A DNA stretch of 64,000 nt from Streptomyces sp. NBC_00162 (GTDB lineage Bacteria; Actinomycetota; Actinomycetes; Streptomycetales; Streptomycetaceae). The notes beneath the pieces were generated by a model, which was given only the letters and a program-made list of their open reading frames with translations, did not search any database and was not told the origin of the DNA. A program made the position numbers and the translations under genes. The DNA lies in assembly GCF_024611995.1 (NCBI RefSeq), contig NZ_CP102509.1, positions 4,402,001 through 4,466,000 of the forward strand. The letters are read 5' to 3'. This document shows, one piece after another, positions 53,856-62,388 of the stretch (position 1 is its first letter; every line of letters begins with the position of its first letter).

Positions 53856-54974
53856 ATGAGCCTGTCCCTGAGCACCATCAGCCGAGAGCAGCATCTGGCC
53901 TACCTCCAGAGCCTGCCGTCGGCTAGCCACTGCCAGGTCCCGGCATGGGCCGACGTCAAGAACGAGTGGCGTTCGGAGAACCTCGGCTGGTTCGACAAGT
54001 CCGGTGAACTCGTCGGTGCGGCACTGGTGTTGTACCGCCAGCTGCCCAAGGTGAAGCGGTACCTCGCGTACCTCCCCGAGGGCCCGGTCATCAACTGGTA
54101 CGCCCCGAACCTGGAGGAGTGGATCCAGCCGATGCTGGCCCACCTCAAGAACCAGGGCGCCTTCACCGTGAAGATGGGTCCGCCCGTCGTCATCCGCCGC
54201 TGGAACTCCGCCGCCATCAAGGCCGGAATCCAGGACCCCGACGTCAAGCGCCTGCGCGACGTGGAGGCTTCGGTCATCGAGCCCCGCGCCTTCGAGGTGT
54301 CCGACAAGCTCCGCCGCATGGGCTGGCAGCAGGCGGAGGACGGCGGCGCCGGATTCGGTGACGTCCAGCCCCGCTACGTCTTCCAGGTGCCGCTGGCCAA
54401 CCGCTCGCTGGACGATGTCCTCAAGGGCTTCAACCAGCTGTGGCGCCGCAACATCAAGAAGGCCGAGAAGGCCGGCGTCGAGGTCGTCCAGGGCGGCTAC
54501 GAGGACCTGCCGACCTGGCAGCACCTGTACGAGATCACGGCCGAGCGCGACAAGTTCCGCCCGCGCCCGCTCAGCTACTTCCAGCGCCAGTGGACGGCCC
54601 TCAACTCCGAGGACCCCAACCGGATGCGGCTGTACATCGCGAAGCACGAGGGGGAGCCGCTGGCCGCCGCCACGATGCTCACCGTCGGCCAGCACGTCTG
54701 GTACTCGTACGGCGCCTCCGCCAACCACAAGCGCGAGGTGCGCCCCTCCAACGCGATGCAGTGGCGCATGCTGCGCGACTCGTACGCACTCGGTGCGAGC
54801 GTCTACGACCTGCGCGGCATTTCTGACACGCTGGACGAGAACGACCACCTGTTCGGTCTGATCCAGTTCAAGGTCGGCACGGGCGGCGAGGCCGTCGAGT
54901 ACGTCGGCGAGTGGGACTTCCCGCTCAACAAGGTGCTGCACAAGGCGCTCGACATCTACATGTCGCGTCGCTGA
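53856..54974 (+). CDS. femX: lipid II:glycine glycyltransferase FemX
   Basis: A 372-residue FemABX peptidyltransferase, which adds the first glycine to the stem Lys/DAP of lipid II using glycyl-tRNA and so starts the peptidoglycan cross-bridge. It has the paired GNAT-like domains of the family and the helical arm; motifs include YLPEGPVINWYAPN, LWRRNIKKAEKAGVEVV and YDLRGI. The ribosome site GGAGGAG precedes the ATG. The next gene, an alanine-racemase-like PLP enzyme, starts 63 bp downstream on the same strand. Confidence 0.93.
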   Translation: MSLSLSTISREQHLAYLQSLPSASHCQVPAWADVKNEWRSENLGWFDKSGELVGAALVLYRQLPKVKRYLAYLPEGPVINWYAPNLEEWIQPMLAHLKNQGAFTVKMGPPVVIRRWNSAAIKAGIQDPDVKRLRDVEASVIEPRAFEVSDKLRRMGWQQAEDGGAGFGDVQPRYVFQVPLANRSLDDVLKGFNQLWRRNIKKAEKAGVEVVQGGYEDLPTWQHLYEITAERDKFRPRPLSYFQRQWTALNSEDPNRMRLYIAKHEGEPLAAATMLTVGQHVWYSYGASANHKREVRPSNAMQWRMLRDSYALGASVYDLRGISDTLDENDHLFGLIQFKVGTGGEAVEYVGEWDFPLNKVLHKALDIYMSRR

Positions 54975-55037
54975 TCCCACCCCACCCACCCACGCACCGC
55001 TGCACCCGCAGCTTTTCAGGAGAGGTTCCGGACGGGC

Positions 55038-56069
55038 ATGGCGCTCACGCTCTACGTCGACACCGCGCGCTGGCGTGCGCACCAGAAGCAGATCCAGGAC
55101 CAGTTCCCGGGAATGATCCCGGTCTGCAAGGGCAACGGGTACGGCTTCGGCCACGAGCGCCTGTGCGAGGAGGCGACCCGGCTGGGCGCCGACGTGCTGG
55201 CCGTCGGGACGACGTACGAGGCGGCCAGCATCAAGGACTGGTTCGGCGGCGACCTGCTCGTCCTCACCCCGTTCCGGCGGGGCGAGGAGCCGGTGCCGCT
55301 GCCCGACCGGGTCATCCGCTCGGTGTCCTCGCTGGACGGGGTCCGCGGTCTGGTCGGCGCCCGCGTGGTCATCGAGTGCATGAGCTCGATGCGCCGCCAC
55401 GGCGTCTCCGAGCAGGACCTGGGACAGCTGCACGCGGCGATCGAGGACGTCCGGCTGGAGGGCTTCGCCCTGCACCTGCCGCTGGACCGCCCGGACGGCT
55501 CGGATGCCGTCGAGGAGGTCATCGGCTGGATGGACCGGCTGCGCGCGGCCCGGCTGCCGCTGCACACCATGTTCGTCAGCCACCTGCGGGCCGAGGAGCT
55601 CGCACGGCTTCAGCAGCAGTTCCCGCAGACCCGCTTCCGCGCGCGGATCGGCACCCGGCTGTGGCTGGGCGACCACGACGCGACCGAGTACCGCGGTGCG
55701 GTCCTCGACGTCACGCGGGTGGCCAAGGGCGACCGCTTCGGCTACCGCCAGCAGAAGGCCGCCTCCGACGGCTGGCTGGTCGTCGTGGCCGGCGGTACCT
55801 CGCACGGAGTGGGCCTGGAGGCCCCCAAGGCCCTGCACGGCGTGATGCCGCGCGCCAAGGGCGTCGCCAGGGCGGGCCTGGCCACGGTCAACCGGAACCT
55901 GTCGCCCTTCGTGTGGGCGGGCAAGCAGCGCTGGTTCGCGGAGCCGCCGCACATGCAGGTGTCGATCCTGTTCGTGCCGTCGGACGCGGCCGAGCCCAAG
56001 GTGGGCGACGAGCTCGTGGCACACCTGCGCCACACCACCACGCAGTTCGACCGGGTGCTCGACGCCTGA
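55038..56069 (+). CDS. alanine-racemase-like PLP enzyme
   Basis: A 343-residue fold-type III PLP protein. The PLP Lys lies in PVCKGNGYGFG, as in the AVVKANAYGHG motif of Alr, and an arginine-rich binding region (RFRARIGTRLWLGD) follows. It is ~40 residues shorter than usual Alr and has diverged in the C-terminal domain, so it is probably not the housekeeping Alr. Next to femX, it may supply a D-amino acid or act on the cross-bridge; that is inference from context. The ATG at 55038 has AGGAGAGG upstream. Confidence 0.85.
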   Translation: MALTLYVDTARWRAHQKQIQDQFPGMIPVCKGNGYGFGHERLCEEATRLGADVLAVGTTYEAASIKDWFGGDLLVLTPFRRGEEPVPLPDRVIRSVSSLDGVRGLVGARVVIECMSSMRRHGVSEQDLGQLHAAIEDVRLEGFALHLPLDRPDGSDAVEEVIGWMDRLRAARLPLHTMFVSHLRAEELARLQQQFPQTRFRARIGTRLWLGDHDATEYRGAVLDVTRVAKGDRFGYRQQKAASDGWLVVVAGGTSHGVGLEAPKALHGVMPRAKGVARAGLATVNRNLSPFVWAGKQRWFAEPPHMQVSILFVPSDAAEPKVGDELVAHLRHTTTQFDRVLDA

Positions 56070-56090
56070 CCGGCCGCTCGCCGGCCGGTC
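56068..56090. terminator. convergent hairpin terminator
   Basis: Perfect 9-bp stem GACCGGCCG / CGGCCGGTC with a 5-nt loop; it overlaps the stop codon of the racemase-like gene and precedes the end of the convergent glycosyltransferase gene. Confidence 0.75.
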
Positions 56091-56113
56091 CGTGACCGGC
56101 CGGCACGCCGGGG

Positions 56114-57574
56114 TCAGTCCTTGGGGAGCGTGCCCCAGTCGACCCGCTGTCCCTCCGAGGGCGTCGCGTACCGCGGCGCCCTCGCCGCGTCCGACAGGAC
56201 GAACACGTCCTCGGCCCCGTCCAGGACGCCGCCGGAGGGGTCGTCCGAGCCGTCCCGGCGCACGACGTCCCGTTCGGGCATCAGGATGTCGCGGACGATG
56301 ACCGCGCACAGGTAGAGGGTGCCCAGCAGGTGGGCGGCGATCGCCACCTGGTAGCCCTCCGTGGGCAGGCCCTGGTGCTTGTCCCCGCTGCTCGTGTAGG
56401 CCAGGTAGAACCAGATCCCGAGGAAGTAGACGACCTCGGTGGCCTGCCAGATCAGGAAGTCCCGCCAGCGCGGCCGGGCCAGCGCGGCGAGCGGGATGAG
56501 CCACAGCACGTACTGCGGCGAGTAGACCTTGTTGCACAGGATGAAGGCGGCGACGACCAGGAAGGCCAGCTGCGCGAACCGGGGGCGCCGGGGGGCGGTC
56601 AGGGTGAGCAGCCCGATGGCCCCGCACAGCAGGAGCGTCAGCCCGGTCGCGTACGTGTTGGCGCCGTCCAGGGGGTTGCCCGAGCGCTGGGAGATCAGCA
56701 GCCACACGGAGCCGAAGTCGATGGGCCGTTCCTGGCTGAAGGTGTAGAACTTCGTCCAGCCGTCCCAGGCGAAGGCCATGACGGGCAGGTTCACCAGCAG
56801 CCAGGATCCGGCCGCGCCGAGGGCGGCGGCGCCGAAGGCCCGCCACTTGCCGGCCCGCCAGCAGAGCACGAACAGCACCCCGAGCAGCAGCACGGGGTAG
56901 AGCTTCGCTGCGGTGGCCAGGCCGATGAACACGCCGAAGAGCACCGTCCGGCCCCGGGACCACATGAGCATTCCGGCGGCGGTCAGGGCGATGGCCAGCA
57001 GGTCCCAGTTGATCGTCGCGGTGAGCGCGAAGGCCGGCGCGAGGGCGAACATCAGGGCGTCCCAGGGCCGGCGGCGGTGGGTCCGGGCGACGCATACGGC
57101 GATGACCGCCGCGCAGGCCATCAGCATGCCCGCGTTGACCATCCAGTACATCTGTTCGCGGTGCTGCATGGAGCCGCTGCCGGGGGTCAGCCAGGAGGCG
57201 ATCTCCATGAAGAGCCCGGTGAGCACCGGGTACTCCAGATACTCCATGTCGCCGGGGAGCCGGTCGAAGTACGGGGTCAGGTTGTCGGCGAAGCCGCGTA
57301 CCGCGTACAGGTGCGGGATGTCGGAGTAGCAGGCGTGGGTGTACTGGGAAGTCGCCCCCCGGAACCACGCCCAGTCGTAGCAGGGCAGCTTCTGCACCAT
57401 GCCCAGCGCGAACATGCCGATGGCGATGAGGGCCACCACCCGGACGGGCCCCAGCCAGTGGCCGCCCAGCCGGGCGTGGCGGCCGATCGGGCCGCCGAGG
57501 AACTCACTGCCCGCTGCGGCGACCTCGTCCTGCTGGGTGGGCAGTACGGGGCTGTCCTCGTGCACCTTGGTCAT
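56114..57574 (-). CDS. GT87-type integral membrane mannosyl/glycosyltransferase
   Basis: A 486-residue polytopic protein with about ten to eleven spans. The early extracytoplasmic loop carries acidic residues (DNLTPYFDRLPGDMEYLEYP), the usual catalytic site of polyprenyl-phosphate-sugar-dependent GT-C enzymes such as GT87. It probably builds a cell-envelope glycan; the sugar is unknown. I chose ATG 57574 with AGGATGAG before it; longer frames to 57604/57622 lack support. It lies behind a strong terminator after the PBP gene. Confidence 0.83.
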   Translation of the reverse strand: MTKVHEDSPVLPTQQDEVAAAGSEFLGGPIGRHARLGGHWLGPVRVVALIAIGMFALGMVQKLPCYDWAWFRGATSQYTHACYSDIPHLYAVRGFADNLTPYFDRLPGDMEYLEYPVLTGLFMEIASWLTPGSGSMQHREQMYWMVNAGMLMACAAVIAVCVARTHRRRPWDALMFALAPAFALTATINWDLLAIALTAAGMLMWSRGRTVLFGVFIGLATAAKLYPVLLLGVLFVLCWRAGKWRAFGAAALGAAGSWLLVNLPVMAFAWDGWTKFYTFSQERPIDFGSVWLLISQRSGNPLDGANTYATGLTLLLCGAIGLLTLTAPRRPRFAQLAFLVVAAFILCNKVYSPQYVLWLIPLAALARPRWRDFLIWQATEVVYFLGIWFYLAYTSSGDKHQGLPTEGYQVAIAAHLLGTLYLCAVIVRDILMPERDVVRRDGSDDPSGGVLDGAEDVFVLSDAARAPRYATPSEGQRVDWGTLPKD

Positions 57575-57605
57575 GGGCTCATCCTGCCGTACCGGGCCGG
57601 ACATG

Positions 57606-57642
57606 GGGGAAGGCCGTCGCACCCTGTGCGACGGCCTTCCCC
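57606..57642 (-). terminator. terminator of the PBP gene
   Basis: Perfect 16-bp stem (57606-57621 with 57627-57642) with a 5-nt loop, just after the PBP stop and 31 bp before the glycosyltransferase start on the same strand. Confidence 0.85.
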
Positions 57643-57662
57643 GAGTCAGCAGGCGGTCCCGG

Positions 57663-60254
57663 TCAGTCGGCCGCCGCTCCGGTCGGCCAGCCCGTGGTGC
57701 CGCCTGGGCGGCCGGGTTTGGCGGTGTTCGACGGGGACGGCGATCCGCTGGGGCCGCCGATGACCCCGCCGTTGGTCCCGCCGTTCGTTCCCCCGGTGGA
57801 GGTACCGCCGGTGGTGTCCGGCTCGCAGTACAGCTCCCACGGCTTGCAGGTGGGCTTGCCGCCCCGGGACGGGCTCGGCGACACCGGCGGCGGAGAGCTC
57901 GACGGCGGCATCGAGGGAGACGGGGACGGCGAAGCCGGGGCCGAGGGCGTGGGCGAGGGCGCTCCGGCGGAGTCCGCCGTGACGCCGATGTCCTCGGCTT
58001 CCGGGAACTTCTTGACCGGGGCGTCCTTGAGCGCTTCGCGCATGTACTCGGTCCAGATCACGGCCGGGATGTCACCACCGTGGATGGAGTCGACGCCACC
58101 GACGTGGTTCATGGAGATCAGCTTCTTGTCCGCCGAGTTGGGATCGGTACGGAAGAGGGCGACGGAGGTGGACAGCTCCGGCGTGTAGCCGACGAACCAG
58201 GCCGACTTGTTCTGGTCGGTGGTTCCGGTCTTGCCCGCGGCGGGCCGGCCCAGCTTCTTGACCTTGGTGCCGGTGCCGTTCTGGACCACGTTCTCGAGGA
58301 CCTTGGTGACGTTGTCGGCGACGTCGTTGTCCATGGCCCGCTGCTCCTTGGGCGCCTCGAACCCGCTCAGCGCCTCGCCGTCCTTCTCGACCTTGGTCAC
58401 GGAGAACGGCTCGCGGTGCATACCGGAGGCGGCGAAAGTGGCGTACGAGTCGGCCATGCGGATGGCACTCGGGGTCGAGGTGCCCAGTGCGAACGAGGCG
58501 GTGTTGTCCTTGTCCATCGAATCCTCGAGGATCCCGGTCGACTTGGCCACGTCGCGCACCTTGGTGTGACCGACGTCGAAGACGAGCTGGGCGAAGGGGA
58601 CGTTGATGGACTTCTCCATCGCCTCGTTGAGGGTCACGTAGCCGAAGGCCGTGGGGCTCTCGTTCTTCTGCCGGAACGGCTTGCCGTCGGGGCCCGCCAA
58701 GGGGCTGCCCTGACGGTTCTTGATCACGGTGAGGTCGTCGGCCATGTACTTGCTGTCGGGCGAGATGCCCTGGCCGTTGGAGTTCTGCGTGCCGTACTCC
58801 ATCGCGGCCGCCAGGACGTACGGCTTCCAGGTCGAGCCGACGGGGACACCGATGGTGTTGGCGTTGTTGCTGAAGTGCTTCTGGTCCCAGCCGGGCCCGC
58901 CGTACAGGGCGACGATCGCCCCGGACTTCACATCGACGGAGGCGGCGCCGAACTGCACGAAGGTGTCGTACTCGGGGCGCTTCTTCTCGTCGAGGAAGTC
59001 GTTGCGGGTCTCCTCGACGGCCTTGACCAGGGCGTCCACCCTCGGCTTCTGGAAGGTGGTGTGGATCTGGTAGCCGCCCAGAGCCATCTGCTCGGCGGTG
59101 ATGTTCTTGGTCTTCATCACGTACTGCTTGGCCGTCTCGACCAGGTAGCCGATCTGCCCGGTCATGCCGCGGGCCTGCTCCGACTCGACGCGCGCGGGGA
59201 AGTCCGTGTACTTCGCCCGCTCGTCCTTGGCCATCCGGCCCACCTCGACCTCGCGGTCCAGAACCCAGGCCCAGCGCTTCCTGGCCCGGTCCTCGTTGAG
59301 GGCGGGGGTGGCCGCGGCGCCGATGCCGCCGTCCGGGTTGTACAGGTTGGGGCCCTTGAGCACGGAGGCCAGGAAGGCGCACTCGGAGGGGTTCAGGTCG
59401 TGGCTGTCCTTGCCGAAGTAGGCGCGGGCCGCTGCCTGGATGCCGTAGGCGTCCCGCCCGTAGTAGGCGGTGTTGAGGTAGCCGGCGAGGACCGTGTCCT
59501 TCTCCTCGGAGACACCCAGCCTGAGCGCGATGAAGAGCTCGGTGACCTTTCGCTTCAGCGTCTGGTCGGAGTCCAGGTAGGTGTTCTTCACGTACTGCTG
59601 GGTGATGGTCGAGCCGCCCTGGGTGGAACCGCCCGTGGCCATGTTCCACACGGCCCGGCCGATGCCCATCGGGTCGACGCCCTTGTCCGTCTCGAAGGAC
59701 TCGTTCTCCGCCGCGATCACGGCGTCCCTCATCGCCCGGGGGATCTTGTCGATGGTCACGATCTGCCGGTTCATCGAACCGCCGGTCGCGACCATCTGGG
59801 TCCCGTCCGACCAGTAGAAGACGTTGTTCTGCGCCTGGGCCGCCTTGTTGGGGTCGGGCGTGCTCACCATGGCGATGCCGATGCCCGCTCCGGCGGTGAT
59901 GATCGCGAAGAACCCCAGTGCCGTGCCGGACACCAGCTTCCAGGACGGCAGGAAACGCTTCCAGCCGTCCCGATCGGACCGCGGGTAGTTGATGAGGCGC
60001 TTGTCAGGGCGCCCGGTGCCACGGGCTGCCCGGCCGGAGCCTCTGCCGCGGCCGGCGGGCCCTCTCTGGGCGGCCCGGCGGGCCTCGGCGCGGCTGCCGG
60101 GGGCGGACGGTTCCGCATACGGCCCGCTGGGCGAGGCGGTGGGCACGTCACGTCCGGATCCGGCGCCCCGGCCGGGACGCTGCTGGGCAGCCCGGCGGGC
60201 CGAGGCTCGCCCACCACCTTGGGGCTGCGACGGTTTGCGGCGGTGCTCGCTCAT
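57663..60254 (-). CDS. class A penicillin-binding protein (transglycosylase/transpeptidase)
   Basis: An 863-residue bifunctional peptidoglycan synthase. An Arg/Gly/Pro-rich cytoplasmic region (1-~104) precedes one membrane span (~105-131). The transglycosylase domain has the catalytic Glu in AENESFETDKGVD (~184) and GGSTITQQYVKN. The transpeptidase has STWKP (active Ser ~472), KSIN and AAGKTGTT (~673). A Pro/Ser/Gly-rich tail of ~100 residues follows. The ATG at 60252-60254 (MSEHRRKPS) is chosen; a longer frame is unlikely. It is divergent from padR. Confidence 0.95.
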   Translation of the reverse strand: MSEHRRKPSQPQGGGRASARRAAQQRPGRGAGSGRDVPTASPSGPYAEPSAPGSRAEARRAAQRGPAGRGRGSGRAARGTGRPDKRLINYPRSDRDGWKRFLPSWKLVSGTALGFFAIITAGAGIGIAMVSTPDPNKAAQAQNNVFYWSDGTQMVATGGSMNRQIVTIDKIPRAMRDAVIAAENESFETDKGVDPMGIGRAVWNMATGGSTQGGSTITQQYVKNTYLDSDQTLKRKVTELFIALRLGVSEEKDTVLAGYLNTAYYGRDAYGIQAAARAYFGKDSHDLNPSECAFLASVLKGPNLYNPDGGIGAAATPALNEDRARKRWAWVLDREVEVGRMAKDERAKYTDFPARVESEQARGMTGQIGYLVETAKQYVMKTKNITAEQMALGGYQIHTTFQKPRVDALVKAVEETRNDFLDEKKRPEYDTFVQFGAASVDVKSGAIVALYGGPGWDQKHFSNNANTIGVPVGSTWKPYVLAAAMEYGTQNSNGQGISPDSKYMADDLTVIKNRQGSPLAGPDGKPFRQKNESPTAFGYVTLNEAMEKSINVPFAQLVFDVGHTKVRDVAKSTGILEDSMDKDNTASFALGTSTPSAIRMADSYATFAASGMHREPFSVTKVEKDGEALSGFEAPKEQRAMDNDVADNVTKVLENVVQNGTGTKVKKLGRPAAGKTGTTDQNKSAWFVGYTPELSTSVALFRTDPNSADKKLISMNHVGGVDSIHGGDIPAVIWTEYMREALKDAPVKKFPEAEDIGVTADSAGAPSPTPSAPASPSPSPSMPPSSSPPPVSPSPSRGGKPTCKPWELYCEPDTTGGTSTGGTNGGTNGGVIGGPSGSPSPSNTAKPGRPGGTTGWPTGAAAD

Positions 60255-60433
60255 CGAACGACTACTCCTCGGGCAGGCGAGTGGCCTGGAAGCGGCAGGT
60301 GAATTCCGGATCCCCCATGTCCTGGCGCACAGACTACGCACGGTCAAAACCCGACCAGTGCCGAAGTTCACCCCAAATCAGGCAACTTGCATCGTACGAA
60401 TTGGTGATGTGATGCCGGTCACCACGTCACCCC

Positions 60434-60486
60434 TTGTCGCCGGACGCGCACCGTTCTATCGTCTGGATGTATCGAGTCGATACATC
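60434..60486 (+). promoter_or_regulatory. padR promoter with overlapping palindromic operator
   Basis: A -35 TTGTCG (60434-60439) and -10 TATCGT (60457-60462) at 17-bp spacing. A 10-1-10 perfect inverted repeat, GATGTATCGA G TCGATACATC (60466-60486), covers the predicted start of transcription. Such placement fits autorepression by the PadR protein. Its ATGT/ACAT ends match the family consensus, though with 11 bp between them rather than 8. Confidence 0.7.
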
Positions 60487-60546
60487 AGCTCGGCATAAAG
60501 ACTCTGAGCCAGAGCTCGGAGTCAGAGTCGGAGGAGAGGCAGGCGG

Positions 60547-61149
60547 ATGAGCAGGCGCTCAGGCATCCTCGAATTCGCCGTCCTCGGCCTGCTTCGCGAA
60601 TCCCCCATGCACGGGTACGAGCTGCGCAAGCGGCTCAACACCTCGCTCGGGGTGTTCAGGGCCTTCAGCTACGGGACGCTCTATCCCTGCCTCAAGACGC
60701 TCGTCGCCAACGGCTGGTTGATCGAAGAGCCGGGCAACGCCCCGGAAGACGCGCTCGCCGCTTCACTCGCAGGGCGGCGCGCCAAGATCGTCTACCGGTT
60801 GACAGCCGCGGGCAAGGAGCACTTCGAGGAGCTCCTCTCCCACACGGGACCCGACACCTGGGAGGACGAGTCCTTCGCCGCCCGCTTCGCCTTCTTCGGC
60901 CAGACCGAACGAGACGTACGCATGCGGGTACTGGAGGGCCGCCGCAGCCGGCTGGAGGAGCGTCTGGAGAAGATGCGCGCCTCACTGGTCCGCACGCGGG
61001 AACGCCTCGACGACTACACGCTTGAGCTGCAGCGGCACGGCATGGAGTCCGTGGAGCGCGAAGTGCGCTGGCTGAACGAGCTCATCGAGAGTGAGCGGGC
61101 GGGACGGGATCGGAGACGACCCGGTCCGTCCGACGAAACAGAAAAATGA
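60547..61149 (+). CDS. PadR-family transcriptional regulator
   Basis: A 200-residue regulator with the N-terminal PadR winged helix (~5-90: [42 protein letters not shown]) and a long C-terminal helical, dimerising part (~120-190). It is preceded by its own promoter and operator, and a 5' leader hairpin (GACTCTGA/TCAGAGTC, 60500-60529). It ends 49 bp before the inositol-3-phosphate synthase gene, which is likely co-transcribed and controlled by it. Confidence 0.93.
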   Translation: MSRRSGILEFAVLGLLRESPMHGYELRKRLNTSLGVFRAFSYGTLYPCLKTLVANGWLIEEPGNAPEDALAASLAGRRAKIVYRLTAAGKEHFEELLSHTGPDTWEDESFAARFAFFGQTERDVRMRVLEGRRSRLEERLEKMRASLVRTRERLDDYTLELQRHGMESVEREVRWLNELIESERAGRDRRRPGPSDETEK

Positions 61150-61198
61150 GGCCTGCATCTCGCAGACCTCGTCCGAGAACAAACAGGGAGCAACCGGA

Positions 61199-62281
61199 AT
61201 GGGTTCGGTTCGCGTAGCCATCGTCGGCGTAGGCAACTGCGCCGCCTCGCTGGTGCAGGGCGTCGAGTACTACAAGGACGCCGACCCGGCGGCCAAGGTC
61301 CCCGGTCTGATGCACGTCCAGTTCGGCGACTACCACGTGCGTGACATCGAGTTCGTCGCCGCGTTCGACGTCGACGCGAAGAAGGTCGGCCTCGACCTTT
61401 CGGACGCCATCGGCGCCAGCGAGAACAACACCATCAAGATCTGCGACGTCCCGAACGCCGGTGTGACCGTCCAGCGCGGCCACACCCTGGACGGCCTGGG
61501 CAAGTACTACCGCATGACCATCGAGGAGTCCGCCGAGGCTCCGGTCGACGTGGTGCAGATCCTCAAGGACCGCCAGGTCGACGTCCTGATCTGCTACCTG
61601 CCCGTCGGCTCCGAGGCCGCGGCGAAGTTCTACGCCCAGTGCGCCATCGACGCCAAGGTCGCCTTCGTCAACGCCCTCCCGGTCTTCATCGCCGGCACCA
61701 AGGAGTGGGCCGACAAGTTCACCGAGGCCGGTGTCCCGATCGTCGGCGACGACATCAAGTCGCAGGTCGGCGCCACCATCACGCACCGCGTGATGGCCAA
61801 GCTGTTCGAGGACCGCGGTGTCCGTCTTGAGCGCACCATGCAGCTCAACGTCGGCGGCAACATGGACTTCAAGAACATGCTCGAGCGCGACCGCCTCGAG
61901 TCGAAGAAGATCTCCAAGACGCAGGCCGTCACCTCGCAGATCCCCGACCGTGAGCTCGGCGAGAAGAACGTCCACATCGGCCCGTCCGACTACGTCGCGT
62001 GGCTCGACGACCGCAAGTGGGCCTACGTCCGCCTCGAGGGTCGCGCCTTCGGCGACGTCCCGCTGAACCTCGAGTACAAGCTCGAGGTGTGGGACTCCCC
62101 GAACTCCGCCGGTGTCATCATCGACGCCCTGCGCGCCGCGAAGATCGCCAAGGACCGCGGTATCGGCGGCCCGATCCTGTCGGCGTCCAGCTACTTCATG
62201 AAGTCCCCGCCGGTGCAGTACTTCGACGACGAGGCCTACGCGAACGTCGAGAAGTTCATCAAGGGCGAGGTCGAGCGCTAG
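61199..62281 (+). CDS. ino1: inositol-3-phosphate synthase
   Basis: A 360-residue actinobacterial-type enzyme that converts glucose 6-phosphate to 1L-myo-inositol 3-phosphate, using NAD+. NAD motif [20 protein letters not shown] is at the N-terminus; [20 protein letters not shown] and [15 protein letters not shown] mark the catalytic domain. Inositol feeds phosphatidylinositol and mycothiol. The ATG at 61199 has GGGAG upstream. Codon usage is strongly optimised (for example GTC, CTC), consistent with high expression. Confidence 0.97.
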   Translation: MGSVRVAIVGVGNCAASLVQGVEYYKDADPAAKVPGLMHVQFGDYHVRDIEFVAAFDVDAKKVGLDLSDAIGASENNTIKICDVPNAGVTVQRGHTLDGLGKYYRMTIEESAEAPVDVVQILKDRQVDVLICYLPVGSEAAAKFYAQCAIDAKVAFVNALPVFIAGTKEWADKFTEAGVPIVGDDIKSQVGATITHRVMAKLFEDRGVRLERTMQLNVGGNMDFKNMLERDRLESKKISKTQAVTSQIPDRELGEKNVHIGPSDYVAWLDDRKWAYVRLEGRAFGDVPLNLEYKLEVWDSPNSAGVIIDALRAAKIAKDRGIGGPILSASSYFMKSPPVQYFDDEAYANVEKFIKGEVER

Positions 62282-62329
62282 TCGAGCCCCAAGGGGTCCG
62301 CAAGGACACCTGGACTTCGACTGTTCTTC

Positions 62330-62370
62330 CGCGGAGGGTCCCCGGGCAATATGCCCGGGGACCCTCCGCG
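62330..62370 (+). terminator. terminator of ino1
   Basis: Perfect 19-bp stem (62330-62348 with 62352-62370) and 3-nt loop, 48 bp after ino1 and only 18 bp before the MFS start codon. Confidence 0.92.
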
Positions 62371-62388
62371 TATGTGACCCTTGCCCTC

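Noticed and set aside
53427..57368. 1313-codon minus-strand frame across the FemX, racemase-like and glycosyltransferase genes
   Set aside because: It spans several real genes on both strands and changes character along its length; a composition artefact.
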